Assembly (NCBI GenBank): GCA_008477525.1
Contig: SPDT01000005.1
Coordinates: 4,278,001 to 4,342,000 of the forward strand
Source: Hypomyces perniciosus
Lineage: Eukaryota > Ascomycota > Sordariomycetes > Hypocreales > Hypocreaceae
Length of the DNA stretch: 64,000 bases
Direction: 5' to 3'
The notes beneath the pieces were generated by a model, which was not told where the DNA came from, made no database searches, and was given only the letters and a program-made list of their open reading frames with translations. Positions 1-10,910 of this stretch are shown piece by piece. How positions within the stretch are numbered: the stretch's first letter is position 1; each line of letters opens with the position of its first letter. The position numbers and the translations under genes were made by a program.

Positions 1-1
1 A

Positions 2-1642
2 GGCCACGGTGTGGTCCGGCTTGCTAACACCGGCCTTGGGGAATGGAAAGCATGGATCCTGTTCGTCACCCTTGAGGAATTGTTTGGACATCCGCGAGGG
101 ATAGCTCTGAACAGGCGACGCTTTCGGCAAGAGCCGGTTCCCGTTCTGGATGAGCCTGGCGAAAAGACCGAGCCAACCGTCGTGATTATTGGAGCAGGTA
201 GGCTGAAGTTGGCCCGTATTCCAAGTGACTTGGCAGGATGCTGCTAACATCTTGCAGGCCATTGCGGTCTTTCCATGGCCGCATGTCTCCAAGACTTGGG
301 CGTCAGCACACTGGTGATTGATCGGGGGCAGCGCGTTGGTGACTCGTGGAGGAAGCGTTACAAGGCATGTCTGTCAACTGTGAAAAGCATCACTCATGAT
401 TCGTGTGCTAACTGCGTGTCTTGACTTTGGAAAGGGACTTACATTGCATAGCCCTAACTGGGGAGATCACCTACCGTTTCTAGATTTTCCTTCCAACTGG
501 CCCGTCTTCCCTGACAAGAACCAGTTAGCAGACTTCCTCGAGTTCTATGCGAGGACCCTTGATCTCCAGGTCTGGCTCGAGACGGAGTTTCAGACCGCGC
601 ACTACGATGATAAGTCGGCGCAGTGGACCGTTGAGACCGTCACCACTGACAACCGCAAGAAGAGGAGAAGCCTGCATCCCCGCCACCTGGTGTACGCTGG
701 CAACGCCCACGTGCTAACGCATCCAAACATCCCCACGTGGCCGGGTCAGGACGAGTTCCGGGGCCAACTGTACCATGCTACGGAGCACGCGGACGCCACA
801 GCAATGCCGGGGGTGCGGGATAAGAAAGTGGTGGTGATCGGGTCTAACACGACGGCTCACGATATATGCATGGATTTTTCCAATGCCGGGGCGGACGTCA
901 CGATGGTGCAGCGTGGATCGACCTTCGTGGTCAGCTCGGAGGCGGCCGCGCGCATCGTGATCCCGCCGCCAGAGGAGGGCTTAACGTCAGACGACTTTAT
1001 CTTCAATCTGCGGTCGTTCCCCACGCCTGTTGTGTTCGGCATGGTCGCCGCCCAGATGCCGCACATCCTAGCGCATGACGCGAAAATAGTCGCAGAACTG
1101 GACCGCACTGAGTTCACCGTTGACAAGGGTGAAAGCGGCGAGACCTTCCTTTCGCGCGCTATGCGTACCCGCGGTGGATTCTATATTAACGACGGAGCCA
1201 GCGACGCCATCGCCGATGGCCGCATCCATGTCCTACGCTCCCCCAAGGGCGTCGCCCGCCTAACTCCCGGGGGGCTAGTCCTCGCGGATGATAGGGCCGT
1301 TGACGCTGATATCATCGTGCTCGCGACCAGTTGGAAGATGTTTGAGGATGTCGTCGGCGACGTCATGGGTAAGGACGTCGCCCGCCGTACCAGTGGTCGC
1401 TGGGGGCTTGATCAAGAAGGAGAGCAGGCGTCGGTTCGTATATGTCTGCCCACAATCCCACACAGAGCCTACAATCGCTATAGCCTTGGGACCTCTGACA
1501 CTGACTCTATCCATAGGTCTACCGCCCGACAGGCCATCCTGGTTTTTGGATCGCAATCTCCAACCTTGCCGGTAGCCGGGTAGGCGCACCACTATTGGCG
1601 CTGCAGATCAAGGCTATAGAAGAAGGTTTAAATGCTGCGTAA
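2..1642 (+). CDS. Flavin-containing monooxygenase-like protein, 5' end outside window; exons <2-197, 258-364, 435-1433, 1517-1642
   Basis: The four exons join in frame to about 475 residues and a TAA at 1640-1642. The frame is open to the left edge with no ATG, so the N-terminal part lies upstream. An FAD Rossmann motif GAGHCG is split by intron 1 (residues about 64-69). It is followed by an FMO-type FxGxxxHxxxH stretch (about 209-219) and a second, NADPH-type nucleotide site GSNTTA (about 237-242), as in class B flavin monooxygenases that put one oxygen atom on a substrate using NADPH and O2. The segment before the FAD motif, with the residues GEWKAW, resembles the linker of fungal FMOs that carry an extra N-terminal domain. 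Intron 1 (198-257) and intron 3 (1434-1516) are GT-AG; intron 2 (365-434) fits only as GC-AG. Exon 4 restores the family C-terminus (GHPGFW, then SNLAGSRVGAPL). The substrate is unknown. No break is visible, so it may be functional. Confidence 0.85.
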
Positions 1643-2201
1643 AAAGATATTTAGATTCCAAACTGACCGAATATTTGACTCACGAATCTAGCCATTTAAA
1701 CTCTTTTAGGTTGGGTGAACTATCTGGTTAGTTCTGCTATTGGTTTATAGGGTATACCTACTTAGTATCTACTAGATGTCATGCTCCTGATATACGGGAG
1801 AGATTTCGATCTCCCCTACATAGAAAGGTACAATCAGGGCGTTTGGTTAGCCTTTATGTAGAACTGAACGGCGCGGTATTCAGAGAACTAATGAGCCTTC
1901 AGTCAATGGTGGTGCGGAAAGACTGTGGCATTCCGATACATTATATTGCCATGCATTGCTGCCAAGAGACTCCTAGTCACTTTGAACAGTCATCTTACCA
2001 GGCCTTTTATGAATACCAATCCATTCAATGTTTGGCATTATCTAATCCATTCCCAAAATAGGCAATTGCTTGGAAATGTTAACTTCCTGAGACTCATTTA
2101 GCTTGCACCTTCCGGTATCGTTGTGGTGCTGGGTTAATATCCCTTCGTAGAATGCCACGCACGCATACCGTCATGACCTCGGTGGGCAGCCTGGCTATAC
2201 G
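1643..2201. other. Intergenic region between convergent genes
   Basis: This lies between the stop of the monooxygenase (+) and the stop of the F-box-like pseudogene (-). The one open frame (1843-2061) begins with TTG, has no ATG start and resembles nothing I recognise. No RNA gene or repeat is evident; it presumably holds the 3' ends of both transcripts. Confidence 0.5.
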
Positions 2202-3190
2202 TCATCTTGTACAAAATTTCTTGTGTTTTCTTATGATAGACTCCCAAGTCTCCTGGCAATCTTTATCGAGCTCAAACGGCTGGTAGCACTTCACACTGGC
2301 GTCAACACTCTTGTCCATGACTTTATAACTGAAGATCTCAGCTCCGCTGCTTTCAATGCTGTAAATAGCGAGGAGTTGAATTTTGGGCAATCGAATTGCC
2401 GCACAAGCTGCGATTTTGATCAGGGGATCCCCCGTACCAGGCAATAGGTCCGGGACAGGATGCCTCAACTGTAAACTCAATGGTTCAAGGAACGCCACTG
2501 CGAGATAGCCGTGGCTGCTGAAATCGCGTCCCTCCATCTGGTGAATGCGGATTATTTTCAGCGTGTAATTCGAGCTATTCAACGTGTCAACAAAGCCACT
2601 GTGAAAGAGCTGTTTGACCTGCCATACAGACCGGCGCCAGAGTTTCAAGTTAAAGTCCCTGACCGAGGGGAAGAACTGCGGAATCGTTGAAAGTGTGTTC
2701 GGTCTGAAGTTATGGATCGTTCTTCGAAGTACAGGAAAAAGATGGTGCGCTTCGGGGCCACAGCGACTGATAATCAGCATCCACGTCATTGCTATATCCT
2801 CCTCCGTTCCATATGGAACCCTACAAGGCATTCGCCCATTTCGAGGTAAATCGAAATTCGGCCCGATACACTTAACCTATCTCGGAATATTTCCTGAAAC
2901 TCATTGAGGTTATAGGTCTTGACATATATCTCGCGGAATGTAAGCACTTTAAAGATAGGCTGCCAAATCTCGGACACTGTTGAAAAGACACCTAGGGATG
3001 CTCCATGATAGTACCCAGCCTTGGCAGGATGCCCTAGGATCATGAGTTGGATCTCCGAAGGCAAGTCGTCCCAAGAGTATTGCGTTATTTTGAGTACTCT
3101 GGAAGTCGACTCCGCACGATCGGCTTCTTTATTTCCCTGCCGCAATTTCCCTGTCAGGCAAGTGTGTTCAAGGACGCCCGAGTGTCGCAA
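2202..3190 (-). pseudogene. F-box-like protein (fungal family with conserved C-terminal domain), frameshifted
   Basis: Read on the minus strand, the first part carries the sequence WDDLPSEIQLMIL followed by VFSTVSEIWQPIF and LTFREI. This is the F-box-like opening of a large fungal family annotated as F-box or DUF6546-type proteins, usually substrate-recognition candidates for SCF ubiquitin ligases. The frame then breaks near 2825: the conserved continuation (CRVPYGTEEDIAMTW and the C-terminal part with IAACAAIRLPKIQLL) sits in the -1 frame, and no intron of plausible size joins them. The open frame also has no ATG upstream of the F-box; the first codon at 3190 is TTG and a TAG lies a little further upstream. 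A lost start plus a one-base frameshift point to a pseudogene, though a sequencing error or an upstream first exon is possible. The stop is at 2202-2204. Family assignment is from memory of the motif pattern. Confidence 0.6.
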
Positions 3191-4157
3191 AGGATGAGCT
3201 ATGAGTAGGGTTGTGCTTGGAGCCTATGGCGGAGCACAAGAGAGAGAAAATTCTTGAAGCAACACTGTCAAACTCGACAACCTAGTATGCCTGGGGATAT
3301 CCCAGGTTCACTTCTACAGGAATGCCGGGTAGACTTATCCCTGGACCTGCGAGGGGGTAAATGTATTACTTCCCTGCTATCATTTATATCTGGGTGGGCG
3401 ATGCTTATTTAACTTTCAAATTTACTAGAGTGAGCGTCAGGTTACTTCTCGACTGTTTAGTCTGGTTTCTATTCACTGCATGACTGTCGCTGTGAGCAAT
3501 AAGCTGCTCTTTTGTCCCTTCAGATACACCTCAGAGAGTACTTCGTATACTTGGTATGCTTTCCGCTGCTGCCAGATGTAGGATGAGAAGGTAGACGGCT
3601 GTACCCGTGGCGAGGATATTACCTATATATAGCTTAAGAAACGGAGCTATGCTATTGCAGATGGCGATCAGGTAGACTGTATTATTCGTGAGACTGGAGT
3701 GAACCGATATGGTAGACGAAAAGGTGGTGTCATCTCCCAAGTGGCTCTCATATAAGGCGCAAACCGTCGAGCAGAGCTTGATCTAAGGAAGAAATATTTA
3801 TATCATTGCTTTAAAACTCACGATCCTGGCACTCTCACCGGCGACAGGCTAAAGCGCTGGGTGAGTGAATGACTTCCCCATAAGCTACGGGATGTTGGAA
3901 GGCGCTGACAATGTCCCCATCGGACTCCTCTTTCGTAGGGGATTTATGAAGAGATACTGAATATATCCTTCAAGTTGGATCTATTAAAGCAGTCATCAAC
4001 CGTGCTTAAACAGCGCTGATCTGGCGACCAATCCATTAAAAAGGAACCATCTACCCAAATATCCGTTTCACCGGCCTGAGCCTGTCGGTCAAGCCTGTCG
4101 GTCAAGCCTTTCTATAATAGCCTACGACCATGACTTGAGTTGCCTAGCAGTCGAACC
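3191..4157. other. Gene-poor stretch of normal composition
   Basis: No convincing gene is seen. The open frame at 3531-3740 (minus) starts with TTG and is merely hydrophobic. A short tandem duplication, AAGCCTGTCGGTC twice, lies at about 4078-4107. The part near 3200-3500 would hold the promoter of the F-box-like gene before it decayed. The right part may be unrecognisable remains of the polyketide synthase that follows. Confidence 0.4.
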
Positions 4158-4640
4158 CGACAAGTGACTGTGAATAGGTAGCTTTGGCTTCGGAGGAACC
4201 AATGCCCACGCTATGTTGGAAGCTACGACCCATTGGAAATGCTGCATTAGAGAAACTGCCCGCAGCGCCAAGGTGTAAAAGCTGAGTGCTTTGCTACTTC
4301 AATCATATACCCACACCAGATAAATTATTGAAAGGATTGACGCTTTATTCAGGGTCACTACTAGCCGGCCTTCCGTCCTGGACGCTTAGGGATAAGCTCC
4401 CTCCTGGCAGACGTTTCAGCATACTGTGTAGGCGAAGCCACCATTGCCCAGCCTCCTATCTGCTCCGTTCAGATCCTACTTGTCTGAGGCTTTTCCGGCC
4501 TTTTTCCCACAACTCTTCCTAAAATTCTTAACTGACTCTATCGCATCGCTCATAAGGACCTAGGCCGAATCCTTCATAATTGAATGAGAATAAGAAGTGG
4601 GGACAGTGAGGTACGTCACTGCGGCGGGATATTAATACCA
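4158..4640 (+). pseudogene. Relic of a type I polyketide synthase (end of KS, start of AT)
   Basis: Two frames carry fragments in PKS order. At 4158-4224 the codons give RQVTVN, then four extra bases (AGGT, 4176-4179), then SFGFGGTNAHAMLEA. This is the signature at the C-terminal end of fungal ketosynthase domains (consensus NSFGFGGTNAHxILE), including the second active-site His. About 150 bp downstream, SWTLRDKLPPG (4376-4408) and, after a frame change, GEATIAQPPICSVQILLV (4431-4484, then TGA) match the acyltransferase-entry region (SL.DEL...EAE.SQPLCTAVQIALVD). A weaker trace of the AT active-site region with AAGY is at about 4597-4633. The KS-to-AT spacing is much shorter than in intact enzymes, so material is deleted. 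Stops and frameshifts make it dead. It was probably a highly reducing iterative PKS gene; the product class is unknown. Confidence 0.65.
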
Positions 4641-4723
4641 TGCTGCTCCAGACACACACGACCAACACCACCTAAAATGGTTAGCTGCAGCTGACGGGAA
4701 TAACACATTAAGTTAGAAGTTAG

Positions 4724-5158
4724 ATGGCTCTCTCACTCGTTTCTCTATTTCAGCAAGGTGTCCAACACATCTCACTCCCTGCCCTTCACCATACAATGAC
4801 TCTTTCCGCGGCTCTCTTTCTTGTGAACAGGCCTCATTGGGACTATATCGGCGCGCGGGAAGGGCGAGCCGAGGGCAGAGCGGCAACAAGGCAGGATATT
4901 TGGAGTTTTCAAAGGTGTGTTGGGGAATCTATGCTGTGGAGATATCCGTCTTCCAGTGACTGGATCAAGCGCTACCTTATTACCATACTTGATATCTGCG
5001 GCAGCCTGGCCACCAAGCTCTTTGGTGTCCAGACAGCCAGCGCGGATCTGCAGAGATTTGGCCAAGTCATCACCTTCATTGGATCAAGCTATTCAGTGAA
5101 GCCGGCATCAGTATCAAGGAGATACATAGACGGTAATCAACAAAAAGGGCGGCGGTAA
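4724..5158 (+). CDS. Hypothetical 144-residue ORF, doubtful
   Basis: This ORF has an ATG start at 4724 and a TAA stop. I recognise no domain. Composition is ordinary, with no signal peptide or clear membrane segment beyond short hydrophobic runs. A 97-residue frame lies on the opposite strand (4772-5065), so neither strand is clearly coding. It directly follows the PKS relic and could be further decayed PKS sequence in changed frames, but I could not match it to any PKS domain. Treat it as an unverified ORF. Confidence 0.2.
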   Translation: MALSLVSLFQQGVQHISLPALHHTMTLSAALFLVNRPHWDYIGAREGRAEGRAATRQDIWSFQRCVGESMLWRYPSSSDWIKRYLITILDICGSLATKLFGVQTASADLQRFGQVITFIGSSYSVKPASVSRRYIDGNQQKGRR

Positions 5159-5375
5159 ATGGCGGAGAGCGGAAAGGATTCGCGCATCAGTGGGCATTGG
5201 AAGTTCAGGCATCACAGTGTTTAACTCCTTATTGTAGATCCTTTATCCGGATCACATCCGAAAAAAGACCAACTTATGTGTAAGTGTGACGATCCGGGTT
5301 GATTCTCAAGGGATAAACCGAGGCTCGTAGGTTTATGTTGACAGAGAGGTCAGGGATGAATACTAAGCAGGGTAA
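5159..5375. other. Boundary between gene island and AT-rich block
   Basis: Short stretch of normal composition with no gene seen. Composition shifts to strongly AT-rich within the LTR that begins at about 5376. GGTAA at 5371-5375 could be one half of the target-site duplication of that element; the partner was not found. Confidence 0.4.
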
Positions 5376-5675
5376 TGTAGTCACGATTCTGTAGAACAGG
5401 CGGTTCTGGTAAATGCAATTATTAATAACTGTCTAAGTAACTATACTAAATGAGTAATAAGCCAATTGTATATATATAAAGGAGATATATAGTAAGTGTA
5501 CTTGGATTATTTAGATTATAGTAATCTTAATAATCCAGGATTATAGTTCTGTATAGTAATCCTTTTTATAGGATCGCGGCTATAAGCGCGATCTGTTAAT
5601 GTTTAGTTAGAGGTTCCGATATTCTGCTGTAATCCTGTAACTAGGTCTTTAATATAGTCGGGTCGTAATACAATA
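5376..5675 (-). repeat. 3' LTR of Gypsy element A
   Basis: On the minus strand this begins TATTGTATTACGACCC, just after a purine tract, and ends CGTGACTACA. The two ends form an imperfect inverted repeat, as LTR ends do. It is less AT-rich than the element body. The partner LTR was not found, so the limits rest on the purine tract and terminal pattern only. Confidence 0.5.
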
Positions 5676-8600
5676 TCCCCCTCCTGTTAGTCTTATCCTT
5701 AAAACCTGTTAGTTTCTTGTAAGTTTTATCCGTTATTCTCTTTTCCCTTTTTATACTAATACTATAATAGATTATAGTATTAAACCTCGCGCTTGTAAAT
5801 CTAATAAATATACTTTATTTACTTGTTTAATTTTTTCTAAAAGTAATCTTACTAATATACTTTATACCTTTTACTTTTAAAAGAAATTAATTTATTAAAT
5901 AATAAATAACTTTTTAAGGTATAGTGAATATATATATTAAAGCTATTCCTGTAATAGTATTCTAGTTATTTTATTTTATATATTCCTCCTTTTCTTTTCT
6001 TTATATTTTTCTATTAACTTTTCTAGTTATATATATATTTAAAAATAAAAAAAGCTTAAACTAGAAAAGGATAAAGTAGGTAAAAAGCTAAAGGGTCTTT
6101 ATTTTTATTTAGCGGAGCTTTAATTGTAAATTATAGTGGCTATAGGGCAGTTAAACTGTATTTAGCGTATTAAAAAGAAAGTATATAAGCAATATATTAA
6201 ACTTTTTAAATGGGGGTTATAAGGTTTAAATGAAAAGAATAGTGTACTGCCCTTTTTATTTATTTAGGAGGCGGAGGTAGTAATTAATCTTTAATCGCTA
6301 AGGGTGCCTATTAAAGTAAATAAAACTTTTTTAAGGCTTAGTAATAATTTTGCGGATTTAAATCTTTTAGTTTTAAAGACTAGTAAAACTACTTAAATTT
6401 AGTTTTAGCGTTTAATAGGTATTTAATAGGTTTTTAAAAGTTATATTCCTCTTTATAGTTTTTCTATTTAATTAAATATTAATATTTATTGTCTTTAACT
6501 TTTATAGCTTTAATTTCTTTAACTTTATATTTTTTTTTAACTAGTAAGACTTTAATTAAGTCTGTAATTAATTTATTTTTTAATTTATTTTGTAATACTT
6601 TTTTAAATAGTGAAATATAAAATATTACGTAAATTTAAATACTACTTAGTAGTATAAGTTTATAAGTAACTTTTAAAATAACCTTTTTAACTAAGTAAAG
6701 CTTAAGTTTCTTAAAATTTAATTTATTGCTTAATTGCATTATTTTAATATTTATAGTTTTTTTTTTAGCGAATAATAGTATAGGTAAATTATATCTCCTT
6801 TAAAGATGAATCCTTTTGATTTATATTTATTAGTATACTTTTTTATTTTTTTTTATATAAAGCGAAAGTATACCTATTCTTTTCATATAACTGCTTTATA
6901 TTTTTAACTTTAATTTATACCTTATTAATATATAGGCCTTTCTTTAGCGCTTTATATATATTTAGTATAAAACTATAGTTAATGTATATAAGGCTAAGTC
7001 TAGTTAACTTTAAAATATTATTATTATAGGATATTTATATAATTAATAACTTTTTTACTTAATCGTTTTAATTAAAGTTAATATAACTTTTTAAATAAAC
7101 TTTAATAATCTAGTTAATGTATTTTATTTAACTATTTATCTATAAATAGTATATAGTATTAAGTTTATGATTTATATTTAATTAATTTATAAGTATTTAT
7201 TAGAATTTAAATGTAAAGGTTAATCTTTAGTTAAAAATAATTTTAGCTAGAATCAGATAGTTAACTATAATAAATTATAGAAATATATAGGCTAGTGTTT
7301 CTGCATTTATTATTTCTTTATATAAAAAGAAGTAAAAGTATTTAATAAATTAGTCTATAATTATTAAAATACTATTATATTTAATCTTTAATCTTAGTTT
7401 AATAGATAATAGTAGCTTAATAATAAAGTCTAATAAGATTAACTTTTATAGTTATTCTAGTATTAGTAAAAGTTAAAGTTGACTGTATAGTTTATATTTT
7501 AAAGGTTTAACTGTTCTATAAGTTATATAGCAAGAAATAATATCTTATACTACTTTCTAAAGCCTTTAAAACTTAAAGTACTTTTATATTTATTTGTAGG
7601 TTTTGTAAATACTTTTATATTTATATATTAAATCTTAATACACTTTTATAACTATATTTTTCTAGAGTTTATCTAGGATTTCGATTTTTTTTGTTTATTT
7701 TAAGATCTGCTTAGTATATTTAATCTTTCTTTAGTTATAATTAGCTTATCTGCTAAGCGCGTTTATTTATCTATTCTCGGATCCTTGTTAATAGATTAGG
7801 ATATAGTTCAATTCTAAAACGTATTCCGTATAGCGGATCTATTTTCCAGAGAGTTATTAAACTATTGCGAAATATACAATATTCTTATAGTTAGTGTATA
7901 CTTTAACTTTATATATTCCTCTTAACAGGTAGTATCGCTATTCCTTAAATGCAAGAATAATAGTAAGGAATTCTTTATTATATATCGGGTAATTTAATTT
8001 TGCGCTATATAGTGCTCTAGAGTAAAAGGTAATAAAGTATAGCTTACTGTTTTTATCTTTTTAATTAAATTAAGTTTTTACAGTAAAGTTAAATGCGTTA
8101 ATTTTAATTTTAATTTCTTTAGATAGGTTAAATATAATAAATATAGGCTTTTTTAAAATAAGCTGTTTAAGTTTATTAAATGCGTTTTATATATTTAATG
8201 CCTATAGAAACTTTTAATCCTTTTTAATAAATTTATAGAGGGTTTATGCAATACTTTTATAGCTTTTAATAAATTGTTAATAGTAGTTAATAAATTTTAA
8301 GAAGCTTTAGACTTTTTTAATTATTATAAGTATAGGCTAGTCTTTTACTGCTTATACTTTTAATAGATTTATATAGATTTCTTTAAGGGTAATAATATAC
8401 TTTAGGAAAATGACTTTCTGTATATAGAATTTGCATTTCTTTGGTTTTACGAGTAATTTAGTATTTTATAATATTTATAATACCTTATAGATATATACAT
8501 TATATTCTTGAAAGGTATTTAAAAAGATTAGGATATTATTTAAGTAAATAATTATAAAAATATCGAGGTATTCTTTTAATATATTATTAATTATTTTTTA

Positions 8601-9881
8601 GAATATTATAGGGGCGTTAATAAAACTAAAAGTTATAATTAACTATTTGAATAAGCTATACTTGGTTTGAAATGCGGTTATTTATTTATATCCCTCTTTA
8701 ATTTAAATAAAGTTATAAGCGCCTTTAAGGTCTAGCGCTATAAACTACTTCTTCTTATAAAGTCTATCCTGTAATTTTATAATTAATAATAATAAAGTTT
8801 TATTTTTAACAGTAGCTTTATTAAACTATTAGTAGTTTACGACTAACTATAGTTTACCTCCTTTCTTTAGTATAAATATAATAGAATAGCCTGCTTTTAA
8901 TAAAGAGGGTTAAATATACCTTTTAGCTAATATATTATTTAAATAATTATATAGGCTTTTAAGCTTTTTTTCGTTTAGATTATAAATCTTATAGAAGGTA
9001 GTGTTTGTATTAGCTTTAAGCTTAATTATATAGTTTTATTAGCTATATTCTGGTAGTTTTATATTAAGTATTTCCTTGAATAGCTTATTATACTTCTAGT
9101 ATGCTTTAAGGATATTCTGCAGCTGTTTTAGTAATACTGCTGTTTTAAGGCTTTTTATTTTAAGCTTTTTATTAATATTATTAAATGCTTTCTGTAAAAA
9201 GGCAATTATTCTTTAAATTTATTTATCTTTCCCTTTACTTTATTTAAGTTTTATTTTTAGGTGGATTATTTCTATAATTAAATTAAAAGTAACTTTCTTA
9301 GTTCCTCTTTTCGGTATATTTAGGGGTTCTATATAAGATTTCTGCAGTCAAGGCCTTTTTAATAATTCTAATTGCTAAGGAAGCTTCACTATTGCGCTAA
9401 TAAAGCTAGCCTGTCTCCCAGTTAATATTAAGGTTATTGCATTTTAACTAAAAATAACTAAAAATAATATTATACCTATTAATATTTACTATATTGTAAA
9501 AAACCACTCCCTTACATTCAGCGATTTTAAGTTTAAGATAATTAGTCCTTCGCTTAACCTATCCGTTATTATATATAAAGGCTCCCCCTCTTACTTAACA
9601 GAGTTAATATAGTCTGGTTTTCTCTTTTTAAAGTAATTATAAGCAATTTATAGTTATAAGTGCAATAAAATTGCCTATTACTCTACTATCTACTAATATA
9701 TATAGCTAATATCCTTTAACTATTGTCTTTAATTTAAAATATAGTAAATTTTTATTATTATTTTTTTATTTAATATTTTAAAAGATATAATTTATTGATT
9801 ATTGCCTTATAGCCTTTTTATAGGTAATATTAATTATTTCCTAATTCTTTTTTTTATATAAATTTTATAGTTAATTAAAGT
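5376..9881 (-). mobile_element. Gypsy-type LTR retrotransposon A, RIP-degraded, 5' end missing
   Basis: Minus-strand readings through the stops show pol in Gypsy order. There is an aspartic-protease-like VDS.IGNFIA near 9640-9720. A reverse transcriptase lies at about 8400-9000, with LDLKGAYNLIRIKEGD-type sequence near 8690 and YLNNILIF (from YLDDILIF) near 8540. An integrase zinc-binding stretch sits near 7490-7570 and an integrase core start (LDFIIKLLLSIK) near 7400. A purine tract ending in GGAGGGGGA adjoins the 3' LTR at 5376-5675. No matching 5' LTR is visible; the element meets LINE-type sequence at about 9882. All frames are full of TAA/TAG and the element is inactive. The right boundary is approximate. 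Confidence 0.75.
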
Positions 9882-10090
9882 TGTTAAAAAGGAGGGCTAA
9901 AAAGTAAGGATTTTAGTGTATCTGGGTAACCTTCCTATTCTGGCTAGACCCGGAATTAGGCCCGACGCTAGGACCGAGTTCCTGGAGGAACTTTAATGTA
10001 AGTCAGGAAATTTCTATTATCTTTAACGATAACAATTAAGCTAGGACCAGCTACCCTGCCTACTATAAACTCAATATAATGCTTATAATA
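9882..10090 (-). repeat. Left arm of inverted repeat (LINE 5'-region sequence, reversed)
   Basis: This is the reverse complement of 10703-10910 with few differences: both contain GACCCGGAATTAGGCCCGAC or its complement. The third, mutated copy is at about 45760-45930. It is normal in GC and little affected by RIP, unlike its surroundings. It is most simply a truncated, reversed copy of the LINE 5' region. Confidence 0.7.
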
Positions 10091-10526
10091 GTATTATAAA
10101 ATAACTTCCCTCCTATAATACTAGGTCTTAGCACTTTATATTAGCGTTTTCGCACGCAATACCACCAATATACTAATAATATACTAAAACCTCTACTTGC
10201 AATAGCCTTAAAGCCCGCAAGCAGCAGTTCCTTTAACCTAAAAACATATATGCCTAGGAAACTATAACAGAAAGCAAAAAACATTATCCTTATAAAGGCA
10301 GAAATAAAACTCTGTATTAATACTTGTTAAAATAACGAGGTTATACTGAACCTCATTTATGTATGGCTTCTAGGAAGCTGTATACAACGCAGCAATAAGG
10401 AAACGACTGAGAGTCTAGTTGGGTTAACAATGGATGAACAATTGAATTGTAACTGAACTAATAGCTAGAAAGCTATAGAATATCTAGTGATGTGCGGCTG
10501 GTGTAGAAGTGATTGTATAAACAATA
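10091..10526. other. Spacer of the inverted repeat
   Basis: This is weakly RIP-affected sequence between the two arms. It holds a 107-bp unit with ends TTGTTAA and TTAACAA (10324-10430), which could be a very small transposon or a chance repeat. No gene is seen. Confidence 0.4.
10324..10430. repeat. Possible miniature element with 7-bp terminal inverted repeats
   Basis: The ends are TTGTTAA and TTAACAA, the interior is non-mutated and there is no coding capacity. No target duplication is obvious. The 7-bp repeats could arise by chance, so this is tentative. Confidence 0.25.
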
Positions 10527-10910
10527 GCTTTGTCTTCTACAATAGTCCTCCGACCTAATAATAGGTGTGCGGTGGCAGAATTGGGTTTGTGGCCGTATTC
10601 CTATTTTCCGCAAAATTCATTTGTATGTAAAATCGGTCAAATCGACTCACGGCCATACAAACAGGAAACCACTTTGGTCAGATTTTTCACAATGGCTATT
10701 ATGCCCATTGTATTGAGTCTAGGGTAGGCGGGGTAGCTGATCCTAGCTTAATTGTTATCGTTGAGGATAATAGAAATATCCTGACTTACACCGAAGTTCC
10801 TCCGGAACTCGGTCCTAGCGTCGGGCCTAATTCCGGGTCTAGCTAGAATAGGAAGGTTACCCAATTACACAGAAATCCTTGCTTTTTAGCCCTCCTTTTT
10901 AACAATACTA
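10527..10910 (+). repeat. Non-mutated LINE 5' region; right arm of inverted repeat
   Basis: This has GC content like the gene islands although it sits in the AT block. It occurs again at 45561-45930 in mutated form, and its right half (10703-10910) recurs inverted at 9882-10090. The open frame at 10530-10727 begins with TTG and is not supported as a gene. Being shorter than about 400 bp may have spared it from RIP. Confidence 0.65.

Noticed and set aside
1843..2061. 72-codon ORF downstream of the monooxygenase
   Set aside because: It starts with TTG, shows no domain and lies between convergent genes; likely chance.
3531..3740. Minus-strand hydrophobic ORF of 69 codons
   Set aside because: Non-ATG start (TTG), no family resemblance, low complexity hydrophobic content.
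10530..10727. 65-codon ORF in the non-mutated island
   Set aside because: It starts with TTG, not ATG. It lies in a LINE 5' region repeated at 45561, and has no recognisable domain.
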